Origin: Rhexocercosporidium sp. MPI-PUGE-AT-0058
Lineage: Eukaryota; Ascomycota; Leotiomycetes; Helotiales
NCBI GenBank assembly: GCA_020746875.1
Contig: JAGTJL010000014.1
Coordinates: 1,674,001-1,738,000, forward strand
Direction: 5' to 3'
DNA: 64,000 bases
This document shows, in pieces, positions 1 through 10,420 of the stretch (positions within the stretch are counted from its first letter, which is position 1; every line of letters begins with the position of its first letter). The notes below the pieces were generated by a model. The model was not told the origin of the DNA. It made no database searches and saw only the letters and a list, made by a program, of their open reading frames with translations. The position numbers and the translations under genes are program-made.

Positions 1-518
1 TCTCCATCCTCTACAGTATCCTTAGGCACAGTAGTTCCCCACGCGCCTCGAGTTTCCAAAATAGGAGCAGGTGGTTTTGTAGCCTCGACCACTTCCTCCG
101 TGACCTCTGCCTTCGCATTTACCTCAACGGGTTTCGGTGGTTCTCCATTAATCTTCTTTTGATTTGGATCACTTCGCAGCCTCCAATCACCATTATTCCT
201 CTCACACTCCAACTCATAAGCCAGCGCCATAAGATGAATATCCGGCCTACTCAGAACTTCCAAATCGCCCGTTTTGCGCGCAAAGTCGGTAATGACCTTC
301 ACGCTCGCGGGTCTCGGTGATCGTAGCTTGAGGAAGGGGAGCAGAGTGCTCTCGATTCGGGCGCGGGTGACTGCATCGCGGATTTCGTCGATGACGGCTG
401 GGATGGTGTAGATGTTTTCGGCTTGGCCGAGGATTGTAGAGACGTGAGGGTCGTTCTTGATTATTGGACCCGAGTCGAGGATTAGACTGTGTATGGGCTT
501 TGGGTTCTCGGTCGTCAT
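1..518 (-). CDS. NOB1: 20S pre-rRNA D-site endonuclease NOB1, N-terminal part (cut by window edge)
   Basis: The minus strand is open from an ATG at 518 to base 1 with no stop, so only about 172 residues are visible. The start reads MTTENPKPIHSLILDSGPII, which is the beginning of a NOB1-type PIN domain: the early Asp (residue 15) and the acidic residues of IPAVIDEIRDAVTRAR are where PIN nucleases bind metal. The segment SVKVITDFARKTGDLEVLS and then LALAYELE-like text (HLMALAYELE) is characteristic of NOB1. The family cuts 20S pre-rRNA at site D to make the 3' end of 18S rRNA in late 40S particles. The zinc ribbon expected further on lies outside the window. The reading then turns Lys/Pro/Glu rich, as the linker after the PIN domain does in fungal NOB1. 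Assignment is from recognised motifs, not a search. Confidence 0.88.
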   Translation of the reverse strand, partial: MTTENPKPIHSLILDSGPIIKNDPHVSTILGQAENIYTIPAVIDEIRDAVTRARIESTLLPFLKLRSPRPASVKVITDFARKTGDLEVLSRPDIHLMALAYELECERNNGDWRLRSDPNQKKINGEPPKPVEVNAKAEVTEEVVEATKPPAPILETRGAWGTTVPKDTVEDG

Positions 519-803
519 GTTGGCGGCTGGGGTGTTGTCTTTGTCTGTTCAGCCTTGGTGGGGTAATTCGAGGTTCAAATGGAAAATATTTTGGATTCTG
601 CCGAGTGCGGGTGCGGCACCAGGCGGTGAGGTCACTCCGTTGCTAGGGCCTTGTCAGGTTCTGGAAAAGCTTGCAAATATCCCACAATTTTTCACTGCTA
701 TACAGTACCAAATAAGGGCTTCCATTCAATTCATATTCAAATCATGTGATGGGACAGATGGTTCGTTTAATCACCTTCATCATCTTATTGGATAACCGTT
801 AAC

Positions 804-916
804 ATTACTCAGGCCGAGTGGTTATGGCGTGTGACTCAAGATATTATCTTGTCAGCTTGACGCTGAAACAATTCTCATGGGCTTCGCCCGCAGGGGTTCG
901 AATCCCCTTCTGTTCA
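804..916 (+). tRNA. tRNA-Leu(CAA)-like gene with intron, probably a decayed copy
   Basis: The D arm (GCC 813-815 ... GGC), an anticodon loop CTCAAGA with CAA, a long variable arm (GGGC-TTCG-CCC) and a perfect T arm (AGGGG-TTCGAAT-CCCCT ending at 908) are all present. Between the anticodon loop and the 3' half is an insert of about 30 bases that can pair with the anticodon (CAAGATA/TATCTTG), as tRNA-Leu(CAA) introns do. However, the 3' acceptor strand TCTGTTC (909-915) finds no complement in the seven bases that should form the 5' strand (804-810, ATTACTC), and the anticodon stem has one T-T mismatch. It is therefore either a pseudo-tRNA or a gene whose 5' end was replaced. Confidence 0.6.
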
Positions 917-1644
917 ATGCAACTTTTGCTTTTTGAAGCTATGATTTCTACTTGAATGCTCCGGATTGTGTTGTAGTGTGGATTCGCGTGGACAAAGATA
1001 AGCGAAGCGAATTATAGTATTGGCCCCTTGTTGTCTTTACTAGGGTCCTCTTCTGAGCCGTTGTTGCTCTGCCTACCCTATTTTTTATCAATCAGCTGAA
1101 GCCTCCGTCACTAGAATTGCATATTTGAGAAACATCTCATGATATACACGAACATAATGTACAGCTTACCAAGTAATGAAAACCACGCCCGAAAAGTTAA
1201 AGCATCATCATTCCTTGGAACGCTCTACACTGATAACATCTCCCCCTTTTTGACTTTCAAATCAATCATCATCTACCTGACTCTCTTAATTCTTGACGGT
1301 TATGCGTGTTCTAAGAAACTCAAGAGTTGCAGCACTTCGCAGAATTAGGTATCAGACTCTGGATGTTGAAACGTGGTAGGTAAATATCAGACCTTGCCTA
1401 GCAAAATAAGCGAATGTTGATATGGCGTCCTCAAAATGAGGTCAGTAATCAGCATCTTACGAGTTGCGCTTTACTATGTATTCATGTGTGGTAGAAGATC
1501 AAGCCTGTTCGATAGTGTGGGACACCGTCAGTCAGATATCCTGGAACGGTGCTTAGTAAAATAATCAACAAGTCGCAGTATGTTTGCAATCTAATACTAA
1601 GCATGCATACACAAGAATTGTTTTTTGGGAAAATCAATTGGATT
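917..1644. other. intergenic stretch, nothing recognised
   Basis: Between the tRNA-like sequence and the 3' end of the GT32 gene. Short open frames here lack codon bias, introns or motifs. Confidence 0.5.
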
Positions 1645-2646
1645 TTACATGCGATACAAGTACAAGTGCCTATCTCCCCTCCTTCTCATCGTGCTCAGAG
1701 CCATTAATACAGCAGGCGCCAAAGCCACAGCAGCCAAGATCCACCACAACCTCCCATACGCCCACTTCACAACCGCAGCATCCCAACCATGCCACGAATT
1801 CCCCTCTCGATGTTCAAAGAACGTATACGGGGTCCTATCATAAAACATAGGCGGCAGAATCCTCACGCCGTCCTCTCCTTCCACATTCCCCACAACTTCG
1901 AACCACTTCCCCAAAATCCCATTGACGAACATCGGCCCCGTTGCCCAGAAGACGGTCGTATATCCCGTCCCGAACCACCCATTATGGTCTTGGAGACTGA
2001 GTGCTAGTTTCAGCATGATGGAGTGACGTGGTATGCTCGCCATGATGTCGTTGCTAACGCTGTATAGATCGGTCTTTGGAAACCAAGCTGCGAAAGCGAG
2101 GAGGGGATCGAGAGATCTTCGGCATGAGACGTCTAGGTCGATGTATATTCCTCCATAATGCCAGAGTAGAAAGTAGCGTATGGAATCGACTCGCTCGATG
2201 GGGTAGGGGTAGGAGTCGTAAGTGGGAATGAACCAGGGGAAGTGCTCTGCTATGAACTGTCGGGCACTCTCATCGGTCCAGAGCATGTGCGTGTAGGTGG
2301 GGTTCTGTTCTTTGCACGAGTTTTGGGAAGATAGCCATCGCAAAGGTATGTCTGTTGACTTGTAGGTTCGATGAATGATGCGAGGGATTCGAATTGGGAG
2401 GTTGGTGGTATTGTAAATGAATAATAGGTTCTTGTTGAGGGATTCGTTGAAACTTCTGGCGTAGTCTGTTGGTAGGTCCCTGAGTGTGAGAAGTCGAGAT
2501 TGGAGATTTGACGAGTAAGTAGTTATGTCATTGAGAGTCGAGCAAAAGCGGACTGAAAGGTAAAGAAGTGACAGTATCAAGGTTGCTTGTGCGCGGTTGC
2601 GAAAAGCTCGAGTTATGAAATTGATGAGGGAAGTAAAGAGATTCAT
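1645..2646 (-). CDS. GT32 family mannosyltransferase, probable MIPC synthase catalytic subunit (SUR1/CSH1-like)
   Basis: Single-exon gene of 333 residues. A signal-anchor helix (about residues 20-38) is followed by a luminal catalytic domain that opens with IPRIIHRTYKS, a typical GT32 (OCH1/SUR1) start. The nucleotide-sugar motif is seen as YGGIYIDLDVSCRRSLDPLL, with the DxD at residues 170-172. A second hydrophobic helix near residues 300-318 and a basic tail end the protein, giving the two-helix layout known for SUR1/CSH1. That family transfers mannose from GDP-mannose to inositol phosphorylceramide in the Golgi. OCH1-type protein mannosyltransferases are related, but they lack the C-terminal membrane helix, so the sphingolipid role is favoured. 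Length and intact motif suggest a working enzyme. Confidence 0.8.
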   Translation of the reverse strand: MNLFTSLINFITRAFRNRAQATLILSLLYLSVRFCSTLNDITTYSSNLQSRLLTLRDLPTDYARSFNESLNKNLLFIYNTTNLPIRIPRIIHRTYKSTDIPLRWLSSQNSCKEQNPTYTHMLWTDESARQFIAEHFPWFIPTYDSYPYPIERVDSIRYFLLWHYGGIYIDLDVSCRRSLDPLLAFAAWFPKTDLYSVSNDIMASIPRHSIMLKLALSLQDHNGWFGTGYTTVFWATGPMFVNGILGKWFEVVGNVEGEDGVRILPPMFYDRTPYTFFEHREGNSWHGWDAAVVKWAYGRLWWILAAVALAPAVLMALSTMRRRGDRHLYLYRM

Positions 2647-4334
2647 AGCGAAAAAGAAATATTTCCAAATCTAGAAATCTAGAGAAGGGAAGCATGCAGC
2701 TTTCATTAACAATCAAAGAGCGCTGATCGAAGGACATAAGAAACAAAGAGCCACTGGAGACTACACGAAGTGGAACCTGATAGTTTGAGCAGAGAAGCTC
2801 TTTGTCTTGACAGAGAGAAATGTGATCTCAGTAACACACCAGGCGGTGAACAATGCCTCGAGTCCCCACAGCTATCTTCATTTAACAGCTTCAAAGCTTA
2901 GCGCTTCACTGATCATGACGCTGGTTGAGTATATCAGAAACTTGGCCAGGATACGAGGTTGAAGCCACCATCTTGCCCCTGGCGAGAACGAGATGAAACG
3001 AGTAGAATGATAGCATCCTGAAGAGAACTTACGATGCTTTCCACCTTCCTAAAATCGAGCACATTTAGAGAAAGAAGGTGTGGGTCAAAGAAGCATTGAC
3101 TCGTTTCGTTCAACTCAGCCTCAATACGCTCAAGGTCTACCCCTCTGATAGGAGGACCTTTGGTTTCCGTCAACCCAGAGTTTCTCCTTGGAAGGTTGAA
3201 TGTTGGGTAAATTGTCCGACAGTGTTTAGGTAGCTGATGATCGTCCACGAGACGTTGAACTTAGCAACCTAAAATGAAGAAATACGTAGACAATTTAAGT
3301 GTCAGAAATAAGCTACTCCTATGAAGATCTTAATACTGGGTTTCAAGATGACTTCAATCTTCACATGAGTGGTCGATGGAATTCAGGTGATTGATTTCCG
3401 GCCAGTATCCAAAAATACAATAAGTCCGCACGCAGCCAAGGCAGAGGGGGAGGCTTGAAAGCACTCAGTTAGAGTCTAGTACCTGTCTCAGCTGGACCCT
3501 CATGAGACGTCTACATTCACAAATCTCCAGCAGGCAATCTTACCATTTGAATTCTACATGCTCTTGACACCAGCCCATATGTCTTGAGCCTGTGATCTGA
3601 AAATCACGTTCTTAGCACCAGTGCCCAAGTGGCATCTTATGCGGCCTTAGCGCAGATCTTTCCAGTCTAGTATCCAGCATTGCATCTACCATAATCGTAA
3701 TATTCCTATTCTAGACCGAATCGCTCGATCCAGAAATATAGTTTCTGTACCAGCCAGGCACCAACTTCGAACAAAAAGGTGCGTCCTGCTCCGCCTCAAA
3801 TGGTTCTAGATACTACAAGGCATACCCCAACAAATTGACTTGAGCCCGAAATGCAATCAATTTTTTCTCCCCCTTGTGTGAACCGCAGAACCTTCTCCAA
3901 GTTCTTCTCGTCTCTGTTTGGGTGTGGGGAAGACTGATCTGAGCAAGAAATCCTCGTCTGATAAGTGGACTGGAGATCAAGACTTCGAATCAGCGTAGAA
4001 GCTTCCCTTTCTGAAACAAAGTATCGTGGCGGAGTCAATACGTGGTGGGATAACCCAATATTAAGTGAAAACTTTATCAGGGACAAGGAGCTCGAATTGA
4101 TCAATCACAAACGAGATGCAATTTGAGTCTTGGTAAGGGTTTCGTGCTCTCGAATAAATTTGATATGGGGTCATAGCTAGTGTATCTTCATTGCTCGTTT
4201 ATTCCTCACAATGGTTGGCTCGCTTTACGAGTAGGCAGTTGGCAGTTGCCAAGCAATGCCCACATGCCGAAGGAGCTAGAGCACCGCCCAGGATTGAGTT
4301 CATAAATGATAAACTTCTGCTCTTCAACCATTGC
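2647..4334. other. intergenic stretch, no convincing gene
   Basis: About 1.7 kb upstream of the GT32 gene and downstream of the aminopeptidase. Minus-strand frames of about 100 codons at 2934-3248 and 3796-4104 show no recognised motif and no splice partners. Nothing else is supported. Confidence 0.4.
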
Positions 4335-5935
4335 TTAAATAGTGAACCTCTCACTCACCTTCTTGGATAGAACCTCCTTCCTCCGCGTAACAATGTCCCT
4401 CTTCGCTCTCGCAGGGACACCATATTTCCCCTCCCAGGATATCCCATACGTAGCAATCGAATGCGCAATCGCCTTCGCATTATGCAAAAATGCACCGATA
4501 TTCAGGTTCTTGACATTATCTATGGCGCTGTGATAGTTGACATCATACGCAACACCCGCCACACCTCCAAACAGAACAGCTTCCTCTTCAGTCTTGAGCT
4601 GCTCGGCACCAGTGAAGAGACCTCCACATGGTACGCCAACTTCAAGGAATGGACCATAATCTGATCGGCCGTCGAAAGCCGTCGATGTGAAGGGAAGCCT
4701 TTCTTCGTATTGGAAGAAATCCTCGAAGAGCTTCTCGGCTTCTGCTGAGCCTGGAGCGCCGGCGGTACCGAAGGAACTTCCGTCGCCGTCGTAGATGGCG
4801 TAGTAGAAGTTGGGTGATGCAATCATGTCGAAGTTAAGGTAAAGACGGATCTTGGCGAGCTCTGCTGGGGATAGTGAGTTCACATAGAAGGACGAACCGA
4901 CCTCGCCCTGCTCTTCTCCGGACCACCAGGAGAAACGGATAGCGTTGTTTACGCTGTACTTGGTGAGTTGAATCGCGATCTCGAGGAGGGCAATGGAACC
5001 AGAACCATTATCGTTGATACCGGGTCCTGCATACTGTCAGAAAATGGTTGATCGAATGGCTGTGGATACGAACCCTCAATTACAGAATCAGAGTGACCAC
5101 CCACATGCAGAACATTGTTCTGGTCTCCACCCTTTGTCTGCGCAATGACATTGTAACTTGTCACATTCGCCAGATTAATGGATAATGCAGCAGTAACCGG
5201 TCCAGCGGCGAGCAGGTTCAAGAGCGTGGCGCCAACAGTGTCCGATACGCCTGCTGCAGGCTGAAATGGACCTTCTGGATGAGTCTCTTGGGGTTCAAGA
5301 GTACGATCTGCGAGTCTTCCAACGACATTATTGTAAATTATTGTTCCGACCGCGCCAGCTGACCCAGCGGTTGCCACCTTTGTACCGAATGTACAAGTTC
5401 CACGCTTGATGAGCGCAATTGCCCCTGCGACTGCTGGTGGGAAATCCCCCTAGGCTCGAGTCAATCAATGCTGAATGAGGCGGGGAATGACCACTTACAG
5501 GTACACATCCAAGGTTGTTCACAAGAACCAATGGCGCCGAAACAGCTCCAGCGGGACTGTAAATCATATAGTCGGCAAGAAGGGATTGGCCATTGGCTGT
5601 AAAAACAGCCTTGCCACCGGGCATCGCGAAAGGCTGGATCTTGACATCGTAGTAATCTGGATACGCCGAGAGTGTGTCAACAATCCAATCTACAGTTTTA
5701 TTGTGACCAGTGGTTGCTGCGCGGCGAGTATTGTCGTCCGCAAATGAGAACAAGGTTTCAGACTTCTTCAGAAGTTCGGATCGAAGTAAAACTCTGCGGA
5801 GCTTGTTCTATGATAGAATTAGTAGTGTTTGGTGAATTGAAGCTGTAGGTCACTGACGGACTCGACCAAGGGTAGGGCTGCAAGGGTAGAAGACGCCAAT
5901 GCGACGAGGGCGACTAGAGTCTGAATTGACTTCAT
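4335..5935 (-). CDS. secreted M28 family aminopeptidase (leucine aminopeptidase / aminopeptidase Y type)
   Basis: Four exons read as 5935-5858, 5807-5499, 5449-5074 and 5026-4335, all phases fitting, give 484 residues. The protein starts with a signal peptide (MKSIQTLVALVALASSTLA). A protease-associated (PA) insert is seen around LVLVNNLGCVPVGDFP to GTIIYNN. The M28 zinc ligands follow in order: the His and Asp of GGHSDSV, the Asp of GINDNGSG, the Glu pair of WWSGEEQG, the Asp of FDMIASPN and the His of NYHSAIDN. The family removes N-terminal residues, often Leu, from peptides outside the cell or in the vacuole. Fungal members are usually 480-500 residues, so this one looks complete. The C-terminal tail is Lys/Arg rich. 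The three introns are 47-50 bases. Confidence 0.9.
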
Positions 5936-6842
5936 GATGAACCGACGGAAGCAAAGTAAGGCCTGGAAGGATGCAGTAGAAGACTTTGACAAGTAGGTAG
6001 CGCGGGAGCTTTATATCCAGTCTTGGGAGTGGACTTCTTGGTGCCTGGGAAATCTTCGAGAGCGTCCAGAGCTTGGTGAGCACCCCACCATTACACCGTG
6101 CAACTCGGTGACGCAAAATATACCTCCTTGCATGATGTTACTGTTCAATAGGTGGCACAAATACCAGGTACAGGTACTGTCTAGATTAAGATTCTGGTAT
6201 CAATTGGCTATTCGCTTGCGTCCTTGTCGCCAAGTCTGATATGCTTACAGTATTGTGGTGGAAGCGGGGTAGCATGGACTTTGCTTGCCAAACTCTTGAC
6301 ATTGCTTGCTATTGCTTGCTTACCCATGGCGCCAATGTAACTGTCAATACCATCATGGTAACCGAACGAGGCAGGAGCCAAGATGTTAATTAAGCCAGAC
6401 TGCGGTCAGCAGAGCTCTTCCGGCAGGTTGCAAGCATTGCCAAGAAAATGATATGTAGCCAAGAACAAGGCTCAGAAACCACGAGGAAAGATAACGAAGT
6501 CGTCTGCGGGATAAGTACAATTCCATATTCTTGTAAAATAGAATGTATTTTAGAGAAATGGGTGGATGGAAACACGTTAGCATGAAGTCATACACAATTT
6601 TGTAGGAAGAAGGTGATGCTGATGGTAAGAAGTTATGATGATAACAAGGCCTTTCGCTTACAGTCAGCAGCTGCCCCCTGTTCATGTCTACTTCATCGCT
6701 AAATGAAAACAATTGAAAGCATATGCAGTGCAACAGAGCAGCAGGTCTTCATATTTTGAAGTTTAAACCTCAGATCCAAAAACGACAGGATGAGCAGAAA
6801 TGCAATCTTAGCCATCAACACGAGACCATCAACAAAGATCTA
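5936..6842. other. intergenic stretch, promoter side of the aminopeptidase
   Basis: About 900 bases between two minus-strand genes. A 115-codon minus frame at 6386-6733 has no motif or plausible start context. A short direct repeat of TTGCTTGC-like text occurs near 6280-6320. No other feature is seen. Confidence 0.4.
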
Positions 6843-9281
6843 TCAAATCCGATTCCCGTCGGCACCAGCTGTCTCTTTCAAGTCGATACCAATCGGTGGT
6901 AGCCGCAGAGCTCTTGAAAATATCTTGACGCTGACGTTCTCATCACTCATCTCCAAATCAGTGCCGGACGCGATATTCAACGAATTTCTTCCCGAGACAT
7001 CCTCAACTGCTTGAGATTTGGAATGTCTAACAGCTCCCGAAACCGAACTTTCCCAACCGTCATTCGAGTCAATAGTGAGCCAAGAATCTCTTTTATTCGG
7101 AAGCTTCAAAGACGCAACCGTGAAAGATTCAACCTCCGCGGCCGGCGGTGCAGGAGGAAACTGGTAAGAGCTGGGGCATGTTTCGCCGAGGATCTCCGCC
7201 AGAATTTCGCGAGCTTCCTCGCCACACCATAACTTATGAGACTCAGACCTACGACTCGCCCTGGCCACGGAGCTTGTTAACCTTGAACCACTCCGGCGGA
7301 GACGACATCTCGAGATCCTGTCCTTTGCACGAGATCGGCGTGTTAGCGACTTGAATCTCAAGTTTTCCCTTCCCAATTTTCGTTTCAGCGAGCGTTTGGA
7401 AATTGTTTTGAGCTTTTCGAGCGCCATAACGAAGGGCTGCGGGGAGATTGGAAGTGATGAGACTTCTGGTATGTCGCTCAATGCTTTTCTGGGAATCAGA
7501 GGTTTCCGGTGGGGGTTTCTTTTTGACGTCCAAGGATGCAAGCCCAAAGCCAGCCCGCTTTGATTCAGGGTTGTTGATTCTTGGGGCATCTTACTGCGAC
7601 TGGCACTGGCGGTAATAGAACACCGTTGAGGATTGGTCATAGTGTCGGGCTGGGTTCCCAAGAAAATGGTCGATGGATGGTTCATCTCTGATTCAGGAGG
7701 CAGGTGAAGCGTATTAATCGTCATGTTTATAGCCACAGGAGGTACCGGATGCTCATTCTCTTGTCGGTCGATTCTCGATGGCTGCCTTTGAAGGGCCTGA
7801 CTGGGGCGTAAGGATGATGACAGCTGTGGGAGAGCTGGTACATTACTGGAACCGCGATCTGGATGATCCTTTACCGTCTGGCTTGGGGGAGCGGTGGAGA
7901 TTGCTTTGTCCTGTTGAGTTTGTGTTCGTCGTTCCACTCTAGTACAGTTTCCCACGGGGCAGACTGCGATAGGTATTGCAGTTGCTGCATGATTTTTCGA
8001 CGAGAAAGGCACATCTTGGCTACTAGAGGCATTGCCCTGAGATGGCACGGAAATTTCCTTCTCTCGAGGAACCCTTTTGGTCATCTTACCGTCCCTATTC
8101 GATTGGGGTGACAGCCAGGTCGCGGCTCTGGCTTTCGAGTACCTTGTCGGTCGTTGATGCTGCAGCTTAGCTCGTGGCGGTTCCTGAAGTTGATACCATC
8201 TACCAGCACCGAACCTTCTCGGATCTGTCCTAGGAGGTTCAGGACTTTTTCTGGCTCCCGACGCAACAAGCCGATCGACATCGACAATATCATGTGCTGA
8301 AGACTCATAAGTAGCAAATTCTCTCCTGCGAAACATCTCGGCGATGCGCTCTTGATTCTTTGCCGCTTTCTCGGTATCTGAGACCTTCTTATCCAGATGC
8401 TTATTCCTGCAGAAGATCTTGTCCATGAAAGACCTAGAGGGCTCGGGCTTTTGATTACAAGTGGAACTCGACATGCTCTCGAAGGTCTGCGTTGGCTTCG
8501 GTCTACACGATCCAATATCCATCAAGACAGAAGTCGCTGGCACTGGTGTGATGTTCTCCTCGTCGGGCGGTCTGATTCCGAAAGCTTTTTGCCTTTGCTC
8601 CGCTCTTGCTTTCCTCGAGGCCTTCCACTTTTCCTTGGCTTTCTTCAAGCCCTCCCATTGAGATAAGGACCACCCCCATCCAAATTTGCCACCTTTGATA
8701 GCCGCTGCCTGGATTCTCCTCTTCCGCAACGGACAAATAACCTCCTTCGGTTCTGGAAAATGGCCACCATGTTCCAGATCGAATCTCAGCTGCTCCTGCT
8801 CCCTCTTTTCGTTAATCTCATCCAGCAATCGGTCAGCCCGCCTCTTCCCTCTGAAATACAAGCTAGTTGCTCCCACACACCAAAGTCCCACCACGACAGC
8901 GAAAAGAGCACCTAGTGCTCTCAAGAAACCACGAGGTATGACTACCTTCATAGCTAAGGTGTAAACAGACACAGCAGTTGCAGTAATCAGGAAGAGAATC
9001 CCAAAGAATGCCGGGAGGAGGACGTGAGTCAAGACATGAAGATGATCGCGTATCGCTGGGGGATCGGCATACTGGTCGCCAAGGTGCTCATCGAGATGTT
9101 GGATAACTTGGTTGACGAATTCGCCAACTTGGTCGTCATTTGATTTTGGGGCTCCGCTTCGCCATGTATAATGGCTTCGATTGGAATGACCAGGTGACGC
9201 TGGTTGTGGTTCTGAGTCTACTTCTGGTTGCGGTACTGGTTGTGGTCCTGGCTGTGGTTCTGGCTGGTTTGAAGCCATCAA
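6843..9281 (-). CDS. hypothetical membrane protein, 812 residues, two N-terminal transmembrane helices
   Basis: A single long open frame of 812 codons with good coding character. The first 45 residues are Pro/Gln/Glu repeats (QPEPQPGPQPVPQPE). Two hydrophobic helices follow at about residues 87-110 and 120-140 (VLLPAFFGILFLITATAVSV; LGALFAVVVGLWCVGATSLY), then a basic, coiled segment (GKRRADRLLDEINEKREQEQ) and a Trp-rich patch around KFGWGWSLSQWEGLKKAKEK. The remaining 550 residues are disordered, rich in Ser, Arg and Pro, with no catalytic motif. Such proteins are common, unnamed membrane proteins of filamentous ascomycetes. The start at 9281 is the first of two adjacent ATG codons; the second is equally likely. 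No function is proposed. Confidence 0.7.
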   Translation of the reverse strand: MMASNQPEPQPGPQPVPQPEVDSEPQPASPGHSNRSHYTWRSGAPKSNDDQVGEFVNQVIQHLDEHLGDQYADPPAIRDHLHVLTHVLLPAFFGILFLITATAVSVYTLAMKVVIPRGFLRALGALFAVVVGLWCVGATSLYFRGKRRADRLLDEINEKREQEQLRFDLEHGGHFPEPKEVICPLRKRRIQAAAIKGGKFGWGWSLSQWEGLKKAKEKWKASRKARAEQRQKAFGIRPPDEENITPVPATSVLMDIGSCRPKPTQTFESMSSSTCNQKPEPSRSFMDKIFCRNKHLDKKVSDTEKAAKNQERIAEMFRRREFATYESSAHDIVDVDRLVASGARKSPEPPRTDPRRFGAGRWYQLQEPPRAKLQHQRPTRYSKARAATWLSPQSNRDGKMTKRVPREKEISVPSQGNASSSQDVPFSSKNHAATAIPIAVCPVGNCTRVERRTQTQQDKAISTAPPSQTVKDHPDRGSSNVPALPQLSSSLRPSQALQRQPSRIDRQENEHPVPPVAINMTINTLHLPPESEMNHPSTIFLGTQPDTMTNPQRCSITASASRSKMPQESTTLNQSGLALGLHPWTSKRNPHRKPLIPRKALSDIPEVSSLPISPQPFVMALEKLKTISKRSLKRKLGRENLRFKSLTRRSRAKDRISRCRLRRSGSRLTSSVARASRRSESHKLWCGEEAREILAEILGETCPSSYQFPPAPPAAEVESFTVASLKLPNKRDSWLTIDSNDGWESSVSGAVRHSKSQAVEDVSGRNSLNIASGTDLEMSDENVSVKIFSRALRLPPIGIDLKETAGADGNRI

Positions 9282-9877
9282 AGTGGTCGGATTTTGATGG
9301 CTGAAACGTCGCTCGGTGTCGATCTGGTTTTCAACTGATAGACGGGTTGGCTGATATTGAGGACGAGCCTCCTACATATGCCCACCCCTCCCCTTCGAGA
9401 ACCTACCTCGAAAGCCCACTCCCTTCTCCCTAAACCTAACTATCAATCTGTGCATTCTCGAACTATTAAATGAAGAACATCGAAGATACTCGACGCCAGA
9501 GGTCTACGATAAGATCCCTATCCGAGAAACTGGAGACAGTTCGATACGTTGTCTCTTATTCGTTATGCAAACAGATGAGTTGAGAATGAGACATCAAGCT
9601 AAGACCGGGATTCCAGACAGCCATCCCGAACAAGAAATCGACAATTCGTGATTCATCACTTACAGTGAACTACCTTAGATGCAATGCATTGTTCTTCGAG
9701 ATCTGCATGTCGAAAAAAGTTTGACTGTATGTAGTTGAGCTTTGTAGATTGCTCGGATGGAAATGACGCACATTACATGAGGTGAGACATTTCGCAGCTG
9801 AAAGACGAGTTCATGCCGGATGAAAGTCTTTAGGAAATAGGGCATGTTGGCCTTACCAGGTCAATAAACCCGTTCTA
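9282..9877. other. intergenic stretch before the MITE
   Basis: Promoter side of the 812-residue protein gene. No gene, RNA or repeat recognised. Confidence 0.4.
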
Positions 9878-10112
9878 TCCCATGGTGTGGCAGTTCGCTT
9901 ACGGCTTTTAGCGTGAAAACCTGAAAGGAGTGCATTGAGCGCAAATAAGCTAGTAGAACAAAAAGAACTAGATGAAATGATAGCTTTACTTGAAAGAATA
10001 ATAGCTCTTGTATAAATTAGTCTTTTAAAGCAAAGGGTGGTGAGTTGTGCGGCTGGAGCTGAGAGGTCTCTTTTGAAAACGGCGCTAAAAGCCGTACTGC
10101 CACACCATGGGA
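9878..10112. mobile_element. 235-bp Tc1/mariner-type MITE with TA target duplication
   Basis: The left end TCCCATGGTGTGGCAGT (from 9878) is matched by the inverted right end ACTGCCACACCATGGGA (to 10112). The inverted match continues after a 6-base gap as ACGGCTTTTAGCG, giving terminal repeats of about 32 bases. TA stands directly outside both ends (9876-9877 and 10113-10114), the target used by Tc1/mariner/pogo elements. The interior is AT rich. A plus-strand frame ending with a TAA near 10013 reads as an acidic, leucine-spaced helix (LVEQKELDEMIALLERIIAL), possibly the last codons of a transposase. No full transposase is present. Confidence 0.8.
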
Positions 10113-10420
10113 TACCCGTGTACATATTGCATCTTACAAATTAAAGACTTGACTGTGGCAAATACATAAATAAAGGAGCGTCAGAACTCACGAGTGGAAT
10201 TGCAGATGAAGCTGGATACCCAATCAGACTTTTTGATGACATATCTTGAAGTCTTGTATTTGACAGTTAGACGGATCAGCCCAGCCATCGAGTCGAGTGC
10301 TCATAGATCTAACTCCTCCCGCTAGCGCCTGAAATGCATGCTCCCTGTTACCTCCCTCGCTAATCCTCGCCTCTCTTTTCGCACGCATGGATTCGTCTGG
10401 AATTGTGGCTTGTTCATTGC

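Noticed and set aside
9853..10125. 90-codon minus-strand frame
   Set aside because: It spans the whole MITE including both terminal repeats, so it is not a gene.
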